A DNA stretch of 64,000 bases from Streptococcus parasanguinis (GTDB lineage Bacteria > Bacillota > Bacilli > Lactobacillales > Streptococcaceae). Every line of letters begins with the position of its first letter. The stretch's first letter is position 1. The translations under genes and the position numbers were made by a program. Under the pieces are notes generated by a model. The model had not been told where the DNA came from. It was given only the letters and a program-made list of their open reading frames with translations, and ran no database searches. Positions 1 to 9,216 of the stretch are shown here, one piece after another. Location: assembly GCF_016648855.1 (NCBI RefSeq), contig NZ_JACLQU010000001.1, forward strand, positions 62,001 to 126,000, in the 5' to 3' direction.

Positions 1-349
1 TATTGAGTCCAGGTGCATAAGTTGCACAGATTTCAATCAAGGCCGGGTCTGAGACGATCACGGCGTCAAGGCCCATATCTCGTAATTCACGGAACCATTC
101 ACCAGCCCCTTGTTCATTTCCCTCATGGGTCACCATGTTCGAAGCCACGTGTACATCTACGCCACGTGCATGCGCATATTCGATACCTTCACGAAGCTCA
201 TCCATGGTAAAGTTTCCAGCACGGCTACGCAAACCATAGGCTTGTCCACCGACGAACACTGCGTCTGCCCCATAATTAACGGCAACTTTTAATTTTTCTA
301 ATGTTCCAGCAGGTACCAAAACCTCTGGACGTTTTTTTGTATTTGTCAT
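1..349 (-). CDS. trhP2: U32 peptidase-family tRNA hydroxylation protein TrhP2 (YrrO-like), 5' part only
   Basis: The gene runs off the left edge of the window; the first 116 codons are visible, from an ATG at 349 preceded by a GGAGA ribosome binding site. The start MTNTKKRPEVLVPAGTLEKL and the following segments YGADAVFVGGQAYGLR and NMVTHEGNE are typical of the longer U32 protein that pairs with a shorter one in Firmicutes. In Bacillus the pair (YrrN/YrrO, TrhP1/TrhP2) is needed for 5-hydroxyuridine formation at the tRNA wobble position, using prephenate. Older annotation calls these collagenase-like proteases. The shorter partner lies 95 bp upstream on the same strand. Family assignment is firm; the role is inferred from homologues. 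Confidence 0.88.
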   Translation of the reverse strand, partial: MTNTKKRPEVLVPAGTLEKLKVAVNYGADAVFVGGQAYGLRSRAGNFTMDELREGIEYAHARGVDVHVASNMVTHEGNEQGAGEWFRELRDMGLDAVIVSDPALIEICATYAPGLN

Positions 350-444
350 GTTTTCTCCAATTTACAAGATTGTCGATATGATGAATAGCCTCTTCGTTCC
401 CTGAAAAAGGAAAACTCACAAACGAAGAAGCCCTAGTTTTTTTA

Positions 445-1374
445 TTATTTTACACGATCTGGTTCATAATCATAGAAACCAGTATCCAAACCACGATTAG
501 CTGGATGCAATTTGCGGATTTCTTCATCAAACAGATAGGCTTGATCCTGTGTAAATGTTCCTTTTTGAATCAAATCACGGGCCTTGACAAAGTACTCTGT
601 AATCTTGACAAAGTTTTCACCCGGACAGTAGACACCATCGAGTTTCCAATGATCAAAGCCATGTTCTACCAACTCAGACAATTTGGTCATCATATTCAAG
701 TCATTATTTGAGAAGATATGGGTTCCATGTTTGTCCTCGTAGACCGAATAATGAGAATTGGGATCTCCTGGCTCGGCCAAGAACAGATCCCGATCTTTGG
801 TCACAGAGTCCTCTGTCTTGATGAAGTTGTAATAATTCTGAAGAAGAGGTCGTTTCGAATGGTGAATAATGCTAGCACCATAGACCAATACTTCTGCTGG
901 AATCTGAAGATTCTCAGCCATTACGAATAATTCGGCAGATGGAATCTCACGAGCCAGAACAGCTTCAGAAGCTCCTGCTTGTTTTCCCCAGAAATTGATC
1001 TGGCGGCTAGAAGTGACCATGGTTGATGCATCGTAGATGGTTTTGAATGGATAGCCATCTCGTTTCAAGACATAAAAAACGCCCGCATCTCCGACAGTAA
1101 TATAATCAGCCTGAATTTCTTTCAAAAAGTCTAAGAAAGGCTTGATTGAATCCATCATCGATTGGTGCATGAGTGCATTTACAGCCACTGTCAATTCTTT
1201 GCCAGCAGCATGGACTAGTTGAGCAATTCGATTTATTTCGTCATAGCTTAAAGTTTGAGGCAATCGTAATCCGTAATCTTTTTCACCGACATAGATTCGG
1301 TCAACCCCTGCATCAATCAGGGCTTGCGCTTGCTCAACACTCTCTGCTGTTGCTGTAATAATAATATTTTTCAT
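445..1374 (-). CDS. trhP1: U32 peptidase-family tRNA hydroxylation protein TrhP1 (YrrN-like)
   Basis: 309 residues, the usual length for the short U32 partner. It opens with MKNIIITATAESVEQAQALI and continues with the TIM-barrel-like GVDRIYVGEKDYGLRLP motif of the family. It pairs with the longer U32 protein just downstream and probably works with it in wobble-uridine hydroxylation of tRNA. The start is unusual: there is no Shine-Dalgarno sequence, and a perfect TATAAT with an extended TGT lies only six bases before the ATG, so the mRNA may be leaderless (see the promoter entry). Family assignment is firm; function is inferred from Bacillus YrrN. Confidence 0.87.
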   Translation of the reverse strand: MKNIIITATAESVEQAQALIDAGVDRIYVGEKDYGLRLPQTLSYDEINRIAQLVHAAGKELTVAVNALMHQSMMDSIKPFLDFLKEIQADYITVGDAGVFYVLKRDGYPFKTIYDASTMVTSSRQINFWGKQAGASEAVLAREIPSAELFVMAENLQIPAEVLVYGASIIHHSKRPLLQNYYNFIKTEDSVTKDRDLFLAEPGDPNSHYSVYEDKHGTHIFSNNDLNMMTKLSELVEHGFDHWKLDGVYCPGENFVKITEYFVKARDLIQKGTFTQDQAYLFDEEIRKLHPANRGLDTGFYDYEPDRVK

Positions 1375-1380
1375 AGAACC

Positions 1381-1389
1381 ATTATAACA
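1381..1389 (-). promoter_or_regulatory. Extended -10 promoter of trhP1, leaderless arrangement
   Basis: Reading leftward, TGTTATAAT is followed by six bases (GGTTCT) and then the ATG of trhP1 at 1374. With normal spacing, transcription would start on or next to the A of the start codon. No purine-rich ribosome site lies between. Confidence 0.6.
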
Positions 1390-1503
1390 AAAATTCCGAT
1401 ATTCTAGAAAAATTTATTCATTTTGTAAAATTTGTAACATTTTTGTAACATTTATATAGCTGAATTCATGATAGAATAATAGAGTACTGTTAGGAGAGAG
1501 AAA

Positions 1504-1797
1504 ATGCCCGTAAGAAATTTAAGACACTATGATGAAGAATTCGATTATATCGAATTAACCAAACAAACCCAAGAAACCCCTATTCAGGACTATGCTCCTG
1601 AAGTTGAACCCACACCCCAATTAAGTGAATTGCTATATTTTTTAAATATCGCTGTTTTCTGTGTGTTGACGGTTGTATTTAGTTTTATCTTTTTAGCAAC
1701 AAAAATGAATACCTTCTTTGCGTTTGCTTTAGCGATTGGTTCTAGCTTTGCTAGTATTCAAGGATTCCGAATTTACTACAATAAACGAAAAAAATAA
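1504..1797 (+). CDS. DUF3270 family small membrane protein
   Basis: 97 residues with a polar, acidic N-terminal half (about 1-40) and two hydrophobic segments near residues 45-68 and 70-87, ending in a basic tail YYNKRKK. This matches DUF3270, a family found in streptococci and of unknown function. The start has a good ribosome site (GGAGAG) and a TAGAAT -10 box about 30 bases upstream. It is transcribed alone, away from the U32 genes, and is followed at once by a terminator. Probably anchored in the cytoplasmic membrane with its acidic end inside; no catalytic motif is visible. Confidence 0.8.
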   Translation: MPVRNLRHYDEEFDYIELTKQTQETPIQDYAPEVEPTPQLSELLYFLNIAVFCVLTVVFSFIFLATKMNTFFAFALAIGSSFASIQGFRIYYNKRKK

Positions 1798-1823
1798 AAA
1801 TCAGGTTTTCCTGATTTTTTTAT
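1797..1823 (+). terminator. Rho-independent terminator of the DUF3270 gene
   Basis: Hairpin AAATCAGG / CCTGATTT with a TTTT loop, followed by a run of T, directly after the stop codon. Confidence 0.8.
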
Positions 1824-1899
1824 TTACTCGAATTTTTTTAATTGGAATAACAATTGGAAGACAAAACTTAACTGCCAATTGCCATCTTACCTTCCATAA

Positions 1900-1928
1900 A
1901 AAATGAGGCTCACTGAGCCTCATTTTTT
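1900..1928 (-). terminator. Terminator of the hprK-lgt-DUF948-YtxH operon
   Basis: Perfect stem ATGAGGCTC / GAGCCTCAT with a three-base loop and T-runs on both sides, so it can work in both directions. It follows the YtxH stop codon. Confidence 0.85.
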
Positions 1929-2386
1929 TATACTTCTTTTGTTTCTTCTTCAGCTGCTTCTTCAGAATCTTTTTCACCCAACTCTAAAACGATGTCTTCT
2001 GATTCTGTTTGTTTGCGAATGGATTTAACCAAGTCGTTGCCGCTTAGATTTTCTTTTTGAAGTTTATCCTTAAATGAGTGATAGACTTCTTGAGATTTTT
2101 CAACCACATCTTGCGTCTTTTCTTTGACAGATTCCAAAACAGTTCCTGTCGTAATTTCTCCAGAACCAACTTTTTCTTTGGTTTGTTGGATCACTTCTGC
2201 TGCTTGTTTTGAAACATCCTTAGCAGTTTGTTTCACCGATTCATGTACTTCTTGAGGATCTTCTTGATAGTCTTTTACGAAGCGCACCACTTTTTTAGTG
2301 ACTTTCTTTCCTTGCTCTGTTGATAAATAGTAGGCTGCTGAAGCACCTGAAATCACACCAATTAATAAACTAGATAAACGTCCCAT
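1928..2386 (-). CDS. YtxH domain-containing protein
   Basis: 152 residues. The first 20 (MGRLSSLLIGVISGASAAYY) form one hydrophobic anchor rich in small residues, followed by LSTEQGKK, the usual start of the YtxH domain. The rest is a charged helical region rich in K, E, Q and S, ending in a very acidic tail. YtxH proteins are small membrane-anchored proteins, some induced by stress; their biochemical role is not known. It is last in the hprK-lgt-DUF948 operon, 14 bases after the DUF948 gene, with ribosome site GAGGAAG. The pairing with a DUF948 protein is common in lactic acid bacteria. Confidence 0.85.
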   Translation of the reverse strand: MGRLSSLLIGVISGASAAYYLSTEQGKKVTKKVVRFVKDYQEDPQEVHESVKQTAKDVSKQAAEVIQQTKEKVGSGEITTGTVLESVKEKTQDVVEKSQEVYHSFKDKLQKENLSGNDLVKSIRKQTESEDIVLELGEKDSEEAAEEETKEV

Positions 2387-2400
2387 ATTCTTCCTCGATT

Positions 2401-2784
2401 CTATTTAAATAATTTTGAAGCCATCTTAATCGCTTTTAATCCGATAGAGGCTTTCACTGTTTTTCCACCAGCTGATACAGCTTTGGAACCTAATTGACGG
2501 GCTTGATCATTCAAATCTGAAACAGACTCTGAAAGATCCGCCACGGCTGTAAAGAGTGGGTCAATTGTTGCAACTTTTTGATTCAAATCATCCGTTAAAA
2601 CATTGACTTTTGCCAATAGATCATTGGTCTGATGCAAGGTGACATTGACATCTGATGTCAAAACTTGGATCGTTTTTTGCGTCTCATCTACAACTTTTCC
2701 AATCTTTGAGAGGAAAAAAATCATATAAATGACAAGCGCTACTAAGGCAAGACCTAAGAGGCCGTATGCAATTTCAATAAACAT
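2401..2784 (-). CDS. DUF948 domain-containing membrane protein
   Basis: 127 residues with an N-terminal transmembrane helix (about residues 4-26), then an amphipathic, methyl-accepting-chemotaxis-like helical stretch (VDETQKTIQVLTSDVNVTL and so on) and a basic C-terminal end. This is the DUF948 family, of unknown function, usually next to YtxH as here. Ribosome site AAGGAG. It follows lgt by three bases, so the two are cotranscribed. No signal peptide cleavage site is seen; it is probably a single-pass membrane protein with a cytoplasmic coiled coil. Confidence 0.85.
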   Translation of the reverse strand: MFIEIAYGLLGLALVALVIYMIFFLSKIGKVVDETQKTIQVLTSDVNVTLHQTNDLLAKVNVLTDDLNQKVATIDPLFTAVADLSESVSDLNDQARQLGSKAVSAGGKTVKASIGLKAIKMASKLFK

Positions 2785-2787
2785 ATG

Positions 2788-3570
2788 TTACTCCTTTGTT
2801 TCTACATAATAAGGGGCTTTTTTGCGTCGTTGGTAAAAGATGATGGCGAGTCCAACTAGAATCAGGATCATCGACAACCACTGGGAAACACGTAAGCCCG
2901 CAAACATCAGGCTATCTGTCCGCATTCCTTCGATGATCATCCGACCAAAACCATACCAGATAAGGTAAAAGGCTGTGATCTCACCTTGTCGCAAAAATTG
3001 GGGCTTCCTACGAAGAATCAAGATCAAGAGAAATCCTAGCAGATTCCAACTGGATTCATATAAGAAGGTTGGCTGACGGTAACTACCATCTATATACATT
3101 TGATCTCGAATAAAAGAGGGCAGGTAGTTGAGACTTTTGACAGCAGCTCCATAAGCTTCCTGGTTAAAGAAGTTTCCCCAGCGACCAATACTCTGTGCAA
3201 TCATGACGCTTGGGGCCGCAATATCTAAAAAGTCGATCGGTTCAATCAAACGTCTACGAGAGAATAGATAGAGGACAAGGGCACCTGTCAAGAGGCCACC
3301 ATAAATCGCGATTCCTCCGTTCCAGATCGCAAAAATCTCACTAAGATGCTGGCTATAGTAACCCCATTCGAAAATAACGTAATAGAGTCTGGCCCCCACA
3401 ATCGCAAGAGGAAAGGCAATCAAAATGAAATCAATGATATCATCTGGATCAATTTTTTTACGGGGCGCTTCTTTCATAGAAAGATAAACGGCTAAAATCA
3501 AGCCAGAGACAATACAAATTGCGTACCAACGAATACTGATCGGACCTAATTGAAGGGCTACTGGATTCAT
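2788..3570 (-). CDS. lgt: Prolipoprotein diacylglyceryl transferase
   Basis: 260 residues with about seven transmembrane helices. It transfers diacylglycerol from phosphatidylglycerol to the lipobox cysteine of prelipoproteins at the outer face of the membrane, the first step of lipoprotein maturation. The family signature [13 protein letters not shown] is at residues 129-141. The conserved histidine of the Gram-negative HGG motif is a tyrosine here (IAIYGG, residues 87-92). The ATG overlaps the hprK stop by four bases (ATGA), so translation is coupled. The hprK-lgt pairing is standard in streptococci. Confidence 0.96.
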   Translation of the reverse strand: MNPVALQLGPISIRWYAICIVSGLILAVYLSMKEAPRKKIDPDDIIDFILIAFPLAIVGARLYYVIFEWGYYSQHLSEIFAIWNGGIAIYGGLLTGALVLYLFSRRRLIEPIDFLDIAAPSVMIAQSIGRWGNFFNQEAYGAAVKSLNYLPSFIRDQMYIDGSYRQPTFLYESSWNLLGFLLILILRRKPQFLRQGEITAFYLIWYGFGRMIIEGMRTDSLMFAGLRVSQWLSMILILVGLAIIFYQRRKKAPYYVETKE

Positions 3571-4499
3571 TCCTTCACCTCATTTTGACTAATCAACTGG
3601 GACAAACGTTCTTCAAAGGTTTTGGTGGCATCATAGCCCATTTCTTTGGCACGAACATTCATAGCTGCAGCTTCGATCACGACCGAAATGTTCCGACCAG
3701 TCTTCACAGGGATGCGAATCCGAGGAATGGTCACCCCACCGATTTCTAACTCTTCTGCATTATTACCCAGACGATCATAAACCTGATCCTTGGCATAATT
3801 TTCCAAGTAAACGGCGATTTGGACTTGTGAAGAATCCTTAACAGCACTGGCTCCGTAGAGGCTCATGACATCGATAATCCCGACACCACGGATCTCTAGT
3901 AAGTGGCGTAGGATTTCAGCTGGCTCTCCCCAAAGGGTCATCTCATCTCTCGCATAGATATCGACTCGGTCATCTGCTACGAGGCGGTGTCCCCGCTTGA
4001 CAAGTTCCAGACCTGTCTCGCTTTTACCAATTCCGCTATCTCCTTGGATCAAGACACCCATCCCATAAATATCCATCAAGACACCGTGTACACTCGTACG
4101 TTCTGCTAGCCGACTATCCAAATAGCTAGAAAGCTCTCCAGATAAACGACTGGTTGCAACATTGCTCTTCAAAATGGCTAGTTGCTTTTCTTCTGCAGCT
4201 CGCAACATTTCTTCTGGAATTTCTAAATTCCGCGCGACAATGATGACAGGTGTCTCTGGCTGGAACATCTTGCGCAGGACCTGATGACGGTTGTGAGAGC
4301 TCATCTTCACCAGGTAGGACCATTCTTTCATTCCTACAAGCTGAATCCGCTCAGGTGTGTAATAGTCGAAATAGCCCGTCATTTCAAGACCTGGACGTGA
4401 AATGTCCGCAGTCGTAATTTCCTTGCTTAAGAGGCTATCATCCCCATAAACAACCGATAGACGAAGCTTTTCCTGTATATCGCGAACAGTAACTGCCAT
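3567..4499 (-). CDS. hprK: HPr kinase/phosphorylase
   Basis: 310 residues. It phosphorylates and dephosphorylates Ser46 of HPr and so controls carbon catabolite repression through CcpA, which is also encoded in this window. The Walker A loop GDSGIGKS is at residues 153-160 and the family signature [20 protein letters not shown] at about 201-220. I start the protein at the ATG at 4499 (MAVTVRD), which has ribosome site GGGAGAA; a TTG six codons upstream lies inside that ribosome site region and is not used. First gene of a four-gene operon. Confidence 0.96.
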   Translation of the reverse strand: MAVTVRDIQEKLRLSVVYGDDSLLSKEITTADISRPGLEMTGYFDYYTPERIQLVGMKEWSYLVKMSSHNRHQVLRKMFQPETPVIIVARNLEIPEEMLRAAEEKQLAILKSNVATSRLSGELSSYLDSRLAERTSVHGVLMDIYGMGVLIQGDSGIGKSETGLELVKRGHRLVADDRVDIYARDEMTLWGEPAEILRHLLEIRGVGIIDVMSLYGASAVKDSSQVQIAVYLENYAKDQVYDRLGNNAEELEIGGVTIPRIRIPVKTGRNISVVIEAAAMNVRAKEMGYDATKTFEERLSQLISQNEVKE

Positions 4500-4528
4500 A
4501 TCATTCTCCCTTTTCAAATTCTCTCTCT

Positions 4529-4537
4529 ATTATAGCA
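4529..4537 (-). promoter_or_regulatory. hprK operon promoter (extended -10)
   Basis: TGCTATAAT reading leftward, about 30 bases before the hprK ATG. No convincing -35 box, which fits an extended -10 promoter. Confidence 0.6.
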
Positions 4538-4608
4538 GATTTTCTCTTCAGACGAGAGACTGAAGTGTCATTTGAAAGATCCATTTTCAACTCCTTTTTA
4601 AGGCAAGC

Positions 4609-4641
4609 AAAAAGAGGTCAAGACAAAGGTCTTCAACCTCT
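4609..4641 (-). terminator. Terminator of the PspC/membrane-protein operon
   Basis: Stem AGAGGTTGAAGAC / GTCTTGACCTCT with loop CTTT, then TTTT, reading leftward. It lies between the membrane-protein gene and the hprK promoter. Confidence 0.8.
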
Positions 4642-4671
4642 AGGAAATGATGGGAACATCTGAAGAATGCT

Positions 4672-5046
4672 CTAGCCTTGGCCTTGCAAAAAATCTTTGA
4701 TCATAGATTTGATTCCAGTAGATACTGCATAGACCACCGCATTTGAAGGAAATGCGATCAAGCCGAGCATAAAAGCAGTAGGTCCTCCCCCCAACAAGGA
4801 GAAAATCAGATACAAAACCGGCAGAAATAAAATCGAAAACCGATAAATTTGTGACTTTCTAGCCATTTCTGTTGGCAGAAACAAGAGGTAGAAGAGACTA
4901 TTCCAAATACCCAGTGGAAAAAGAAGCATTCCGATCAAAACTGTTCCAACTCCTTCTCCAAAAACACGATTTAAAATGAAAAACTGTCCTATAAAACTGA
5001 AGAAGAGATATAGAATAAAAGCAAGGTAATAGAACTTCTGCTTCAC
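4672..5046 (-). CDS. Small polytopic membrane protein, unknown function
   Basis: 124 residues with three or four hydrophobic segments (about 5-25, 33-58, 70-88 and 90-112). I do not recognise the family. The start is GTG at 5046, preceded by AAAAGGAG at good spacing. It follows the PspC-domain gene by 12 bases on the same strand, so the two probably share a transcript and perhaps a role in the envelope. No motif suggests transport or enzymatic activity. Confidence 0.6.
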   Translation of the reverse strand: MKQKFYYLAFILYLFFSFIGQFFILNRVFGEGVGTVLIGMLLFPLGIWNSLFYLLFLPTEMARKSQIYRFSILFLPVLYLIFSLLGGGPTAFMLGLIAFPSNAVVYAVSTGIKSMIKDFLQGQG

Positions 5047-5058
5047 TCAAATCTCCTT

Positions 5059-5340
5059 TTAGAAGAACGGACTATCATTCTGATCATGGATGGGTTCGGC
5101 CTCTTTTCTTCGACGAGGTCGAGGGCCATAGTCAAACATTTCCTGCTCCTCCTCGTCCTTATAAGGTAAGGTCGTATCTAACAGTAAGTAGATAATCACA
5201 CCGATAAAGGCATGAGAAACCGTGAAAAGAATAAACAAGAAGCGTAGGAGAGTTACACTCAGACCAAATTTATCGGCTAAGCCAGCTAGCACACCTGAAA
5301 CCAGGCGATGTCGTTTTAATTTGTAAAATGATGATGTCAT
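5059..5340 (-). CDS. PspC domain-containing protein
   Basis: 93 residues. The segment KLKRHRLVSGVLAGLADKFG followed by LLRFLFILFTVSHAFIGVIIYLLL is the PspC domain: a short amphipathic part and a membrane helix. The tail is charged (EEEQEMFDYGPRPRRRK). PspC-domain proteins often act in cell-envelope stress sensing, but the role in streptococci is unclear. A TGCTAAAAT extended -10 box lies about 30 bases before the ATG, and the ribosome site is GAGGAAAA. It heads a two-gene operon. Confidence 0.85.
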   Translation of the reverse strand: MTSSFYKLKRHRLVSGVLAGLADKFGLSVTLLRFLFILFTVSHAFIGVIIYLLLDTTLPYKDEEEQEMFDYGPRPRRRKEAEPIHDQNDSPFF

Positions 5341-5414
5341 TTGATTTTCCTCTTTCTAGTTAGACCTATTTTAGCAGAGTCTAACTGGAAAGAGATCCGC
5401 CTAAAGACCGATTC

Positions 5415-5870
5415 TTACTCTTGTCTCATTTCAAGGAATTGCAGGCGGCTGCGACAGCGACCGCAGGCATATTTCTTTAGATCAATTTTTCGCTTTCGTC
5501 TATACTCTTGGCCACAATGGGGACATTGATAGAGATAGATCCGCTTGACTCGCCCAGCTCTATCTGGTAGAGGAGGTGTGAAACGAAGACCGTCCACTTG
5601 CTGGAGGAGTTGCTTAAAGGCTAGATCTTTGTGGCGATACCCTTTACCTTGATCGTAAAGATGGTAATGGCAGAGCTCGTGGCGGACGATTTTGCGAAAG
5701 ACCTCTAACCCGAAAGCTTGGTATATTTTCGGGTTGAAATCAAGGTGTCGATCCTTGGGAAAGAAACGACCCCCAGTGGTTTGAAGACGTGAATTCCACT
5801 CTGCTCGATGACGGAATTCTCTCCCAAAATCTTCTAGGGATACTTGGCGTACATACTCAGTCAGATTCAT
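5415..5870 (-). CDS. SprT-like zinc metalloprotease family protein
   Basis: 151 residues. The zinc-binding HELCH motif is at residues 64-68. A C-terminal zinc ribbon has CPHC at 116-119 and CGRC at 136-139. This is the SprT/YdcK family of Firmicutes, related by domain to the Spartan protease that digests DNA-protein crosslinks; the bacterial role is not established. The start overlaps the end of tex by 14 bases and has no clear ribosome site, so it is probably translated by coupling to tex. Confidence 0.88.
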   Translation of the reverse strand: MNLTEYVRQVSLEDFGREFRHRAEWNSRLQTTGGRFFPKDRHLDFNPKIYQAFGLEVFRKIVRHELCHYHLYDQGKGYRHKDLAFKQLLQQVDGLRFTPPLPDRAGRVKRIYLYQCPHCGQEYRRKRKIDLKKYACGRCRSRLQFLEMRQE

Positions 5871-7983
5871 TCGGAGCTACCAAACTGAGATTGACTTTTT
5901 CGCGTTCCACATCAATCTTCTTCACCCAGACGGTTACCAAATCACCTACTGATACGACCTGGCTTGGATGCTTGATAAACTGCTTGCTCATATGGGAGAT
6001 ATGAATCAAGCCATCTTCGTGAATGCCAATATCGACAAAGGCCCCAAAGTCAACCACATTGCGCACAACCCCTTCTAATTTTTGGCCTATATGGAGGTCT
6101 TTAATATCCAAGACATCCTGACGGAGCACGGGTGCATCAAAGGAATCCCGCAAATCGCGACCTGGTTTTAGGAGATCGGCAATAATATCTTTCAGGGTTT
6201 CTGGTCCCAGATCCAGCTGAGTAGACATCTCCTTTATGTTCACAGCTTTTAATTTTTCCTGAGCGGATGCATCGAGGTCGGTAATTTCAAGAAGTTGAAA
6301 AAGTTTTTCAACTTCCTTGTAACTTTCAGGGTGAACGCCGGTATTGTCCAAGATATTTTTACTTTCAGGAATGCGTAAGAATCCAGCCGCTTGCTCGAAA
6401 GCCTTGGCGCCGAGACGAGGGACTTTTTTAATCTGTGCTCGTGAAAGAATCATTCCTTCTTCTTCCCGGTATTTCACAATATTTTCAGAGATGGTTTTAT
6501 TGAGTCCTGCTACATGGGCTAAGAGAGAGGGACTAGCCGTATTGATATTGACCCCAACTTGGTTGACGACAGTATCTACCACGAAATCCAAGCTTTCTGT
6601 CAGTTTTTTCTGATTGACATCGTGTTGGTATTGACCGACACCGATGGATTTGGCATCGATTTTCACCAATTCTGCTAGCGGATCTTGCAAGCGACGGGCA
6701 ATGGAGATGGCCGAGCGTTTTTCAACGGTTAGCTCTGGGAACTCATGACGGGCCAACTCACTAGCTGAATAGACAGAGGCTCCGCTTTCATTGACAATAA
6801 CATAGCGAACTCCTGGATGGTCATGAAGCACCTCTGCGACAAAGGCCTCACTTTCACGGCTGGCTGTTCCATTTCCAATTGCAATAATCTCTACGCTAAA
6901 CTCCTTGATCAAGGAGGATAGATCCTTTTTAGCCTGCTCGATCTGAGCTGGTTTTGCAGGAGCAACTGGATAGATGACCTGGGTGGCAAGCATCTTTCCT
7001 GTCTCATCAACAACGGCTAGTTTAGCACCGGTCCGAAAGGCTGGGTCAAATCCAAGGACCACGCGCCCTTTTAATGGAGGAATGAGCAATAGATTCCGTA
7101 GATTTTCAGAGAACAATTGAATGGCTCCGTCTTCTGCCACCTCCGTTAACTCTGTCCGAATCCGACGTTCAATCGCAGGAACGATTTTTTTCTTAACCGC
7201 TTGTTGAATAACCTCATCCACATAGGCATTTTTCGTTTTAAAACGAGCCTCAAAAATACGAATGATCCGATCCAGTTGGTGCTCGAATCCGACTTTGAGA
7301 ACGCCCAATTTTTCCCCACGATTGAGAGCTAGAGTCCGGTAGCCTTGCATATTCTTAATCTTCTCAGAAAAATCATAGTAGATTTCAAAGGTTCTCTTAG
7401 GATCTAAGCTTTCATCCTTCAAGGTTGACGTCATGAGGGAATGCCCATGAATTTCTTGATAGGTGAGGGCCCGTAATTGGGTATCCTCTGAAATAGCTTC
7501 TACCAGAATATCCACTGCACCAGCTAAAGCCGCAGTTTCAGTTGGGAAGGCCTCACAGGTAAATTTCTGAGCCTCTGCTTCCAAGTCTGGACTATTTTGC
7601 AAAATGAGACGTGCCAAAGGAAAAAGTCCTGCTTCTCGAGCAATCGTCGCCTTGGTCCGCCGTTTTTCCTTATAAGGGAGATAGAGCTCTTCGACATCCG
7701 CTAATTTTTCAGCAGCTTCAATAGCCTGCTTGAGCGCCTCTGTCAGTTTGCCCTGTTCCTCAATCTTAGCAAGGACGGTTTCCTTTCGTTCAGCCAGAGC
7801 CGTTAACGATTTGTCCCGGTCAATAATGGCCTTGATCGCTACTTCATCTAAATTTCCCGTTAGATCTTTTCGATAGCGAGCAATAAAGGGAATGGTTGAG
7901 CCTTCTGCGGTCAGACTCAATACGGTATCGATTTGTTTTAAGCTAACACCCAATTCTTGGGCTATTTTTTCATATTTATCCAT
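5857..7983 (-). CDS. tex: Tex-family RNA-binding transcription accessory protein
   Basis: 708 residues from the ATG at 7983 ([13 protein letters not shown]). Domains in order: N-terminal helical Tex domain, YqgF/RNase-H-like fold ([19 protein letters not shown] near 318), helix-hairpin-helix repeats, and a C-terminal S1 domain ([20 protein letters not shown]). Tex binds nucleic acid and affects transcription and toxin expression in several bacteria; the precise role is unclear. A longer reading from TTG/ATG up to 8016 exists, but it would contain the promoter: TGCTATAAT lies seven bases before the chosen ATG. That points to a leaderless mRNA, with no Shine-Dalgarno sequence. sprT follows with an overlap. 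Confidence 0.93.
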   Translation of the reverse strand: MDKYEKIAQELGVSLKQIDTVLSLTAEGSTIPFIARYRKDLTGNLDEVAIKAIIDRDKSLTALAERKETVLAKIEEQGKLTEALKQAIEAAEKLADVEELYLPYKEKRRTKATIAREAGLFPLARLILQNSPDLEAEAQKFTCEAFPTETAALAGAVDILVEAISEDTQLRALTYQEIHGHSLMTSTLKDESLDPKRTFEIYYDFSEKIKNMQGYRTLALNRGEKLGVLKVGFEHQLDRIIRIFEARFKTKNAYVDEVIQQAVKKKIVPAIERRIRTELTEVAEDGAIQLFSENLRNLLLIPPLKGRVVLGFDPAFRTGAKLAVVDETGKMLATQVIYPVAPAKPAQIEQAKKDLSSLIKEFSVEIIAIGNGTASRESEAFVAEVLHDHPGVRYVIVNESGASVYSASELARHEFPELTVEKRSAISIARRLQDPLAELVKIDAKSIGVGQYQHDVNQKKLTESLDFVVDTVVNQVGVNINTASPSLLAHVAGLNKTISENIVKYREEEGMILSRAQIKKVPRLGAKAFEQAAGFLRIPESKNILDNTGVHPESYKEVEKLFQLLEITDLDASAQEKLKAVNIKEMSTQLDLGPETLKDIIADLLKPGRDLRDSFDAPVLRQDVLDIKDLHIGQKLEGVVRNVVDFGAFVDIGIHEDGLIHISHMSKQFIKHPSQVVSVGDLVTVWVKKIDVEREKVNLSLVAPNESD

Positions 7984-7990
7984 AGCTTCT

Positions 7991-7999
7991 ATTATAGCA
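7991..7999 (-). promoter_or_regulatory. Extended -10 promoter of tex, leaderless arrangement
   Basis: Reading leftward, TGCTATAAT, then seven bases (AGAAGCT), then the tex ATG. Transcription would begin at or next to the start codon. Confidence 0.6.
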
Positions 8000-8125
8000 T
8001 ATTTTGCTGCCATCAAGGGGTGAGATCGCCTGTTCTGGTCTCTGTTTCAGGGATTTTTCATAGAATAATTTTGACCCTATGGATCCTTCCTTTTATGCTC
8101 CATTTCCCCCTTGCTCTTTCCTTTT

Positions 8126-8134
8126 TGTTATAAT
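8126..8134 (+). promoter_or_regulatory. Promoter of the permease operon (extended -10)
   Basis: TGTTATAAT about 28 bases before the first ATG of the three-gene operon. No clear -35 box. Confidence 0.5.
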
Positions 8135-8161
8135 GAAAGAAAATAAAAAGGAGGCCCAACA

Positions 8162-8311
8162 ATGGCTATTAAATTCTCAAAAACAGATGATCTTGATAAA
8201 ATGTTTGAAAATTTTGCGAGTTTTCCGGATGTAGAAAAAACAGTCGAATTCCCCGAAGAAAAAAAGAAGGCAGAAACTGCTACAACTAAAGAAGCAAAGA
8301 AGGTTAAGTAA
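8162..8311 (+). CDS. Small charged protein (49 aa) heading a permease operon
   Basis: 49 residues, MAIKFSKTDDLDKMFENFAS at the start and a lysine/glutamate-rich end (EEKKKAE, TKEAKKVK). The ribosome site is very strong (AAAAAGGAGG) and the stop codon TAA shares its last base with the ATG of the permease gene, so the two are translationally coupled. It has no membrane segment and no known domain. It could be a small accessory or regulatory protein of the permease. Coding status is supported by the ribosome site, coupling and codon use, not by recognised homology. Confidence 0.75.
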   Translation: MAIKFSKTDDLDKMFENFASFPDVEKTVEFPEEKKKAETATTKEAKKVK

Positions 8312-9216
8312 TGACATTCTTTCAACACCTTCCCTCTAGCGTCTTGCAGGCTGGGGCTATTTTTCTCTCGATTATTATCGAGGCCCTACCGTTTGTCCTA
8401 ATCGGGAGTATCATTTCAGGGATTATCGAGGTCTATATCACCCCCGAGAGGGTCTACCGCTTTCTTCCCAAGAATAAATTTGGGCGGATCTTCTTTGGGA
8501 CTTTTATCGGTTTTATCTTTCCTTCCTGTGAATGTGGGATTGTTCCCATTATCAATCGCTTTCTAGAAAAGAAAGTCCCAAGTTATACTGCTGTTCCCTT
8601 TCTGGTGACAGCACCGGTCATCAATCCTATCGTTCTCTTTGCGACCTACTCAGCCTTTGGGAATTCTGTCAAGATGGCCCTCTACCGCGCCCTTGGTTCC
8701 CTACTGGTCGCAACGGTACTAGGGATCTTTCTTGGTTTTATTCAGACAGATTCGATCCAAAAAGAACATCGTAAGGCTGTACATGAACATGATTTTAGGG
8801 ACTTGAGCAAAGGCCAAAAGCTCTTTCAAGTCTTGGTGCAAGCCATTGATGAATTCTTTGATACAGGACGCTACTTGGTATTTGGTTGTCTCTTTGCCAG
8901 CCTCGTCCAAGTCTATGTCCCAACACGGATCCTCACTTCGATCAGTGCGACACCGGTTATTGCTATTCTCCTTCTCATGGTCTTGTCCTTTCTCCTCTCA
9001 CTTTGTAGCGAGGCGGACGCCTTTGTTGGATCCTCTCTTCTAACAAGTTTTGGAGTAGCGCCTGTTCTTGCCTTTCTGGTGATTGGGCCTATGCTTGATG
9101 TCAAAAATCTCCTCATGATGAAAAATTATCTCAAGACCCGTTTTATCTGGCAATTTATCGGAATTGTGAGTGGAGTTGTGCTCCTTTATGCTTGGTTTGT
9201 GGGGGTAGTGCTATGA
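8311..9216 (+). CDS. DUF318/UPF0718 (YcgR/YraQ-type) permease
   Basis: 301 residues with about eight transmembrane helices. The family motifs are clear: FPSCECGIVP (70-79) and LCSEADAFVGSS (from 231), two cysteine-containing loops inside the membrane that are the hallmark of DUF318 permeases (relatives of ArsP organoarsenical transporters). In Bacillus the homologue YcgR is also encoded with a TIGR03943 protein (YcgQ), as here. The substrate is unknown; the conserved cysteines and acidic residue hint at a metal or a soft ligand, which is inference only. Starts on the last base of the upstream stop codon. Confidence 0.88.
   Translation: MTFFQHLPSSVLQAGAIFLSIIIEALPFVLIGSIISGIIEVYITPERVYRFLPKNKFGRIFFGTFIGFIFPSCECGIVPIINRFLEKKVPSYTAVPFLVTAPVINPIVLFATYSAFGNSVKMALYRALGSLLVATVLGIFLGFIQTDSIQKEHRKAVHEHDFRDLSKGQKLFQVLVQAIDEFFDTGRYLVFGCLFASLVQVYVPTRILTSISATPVIAILLLMVLSFLLSLCSEADAFVGSSLLTSFGVAPVLAFLVIGPMLDVKNLLMMKNYLKTRFIWQFIGIVSGVVLLYAWFVGVVL

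Noticed and set aside
7984..8016. Longer tex start at 8013-8016
   Set aside because: It would include the TATAAT of the promoter in the coding sequence and has no ribosome site; the MDKYEKIAQ start fits the family.
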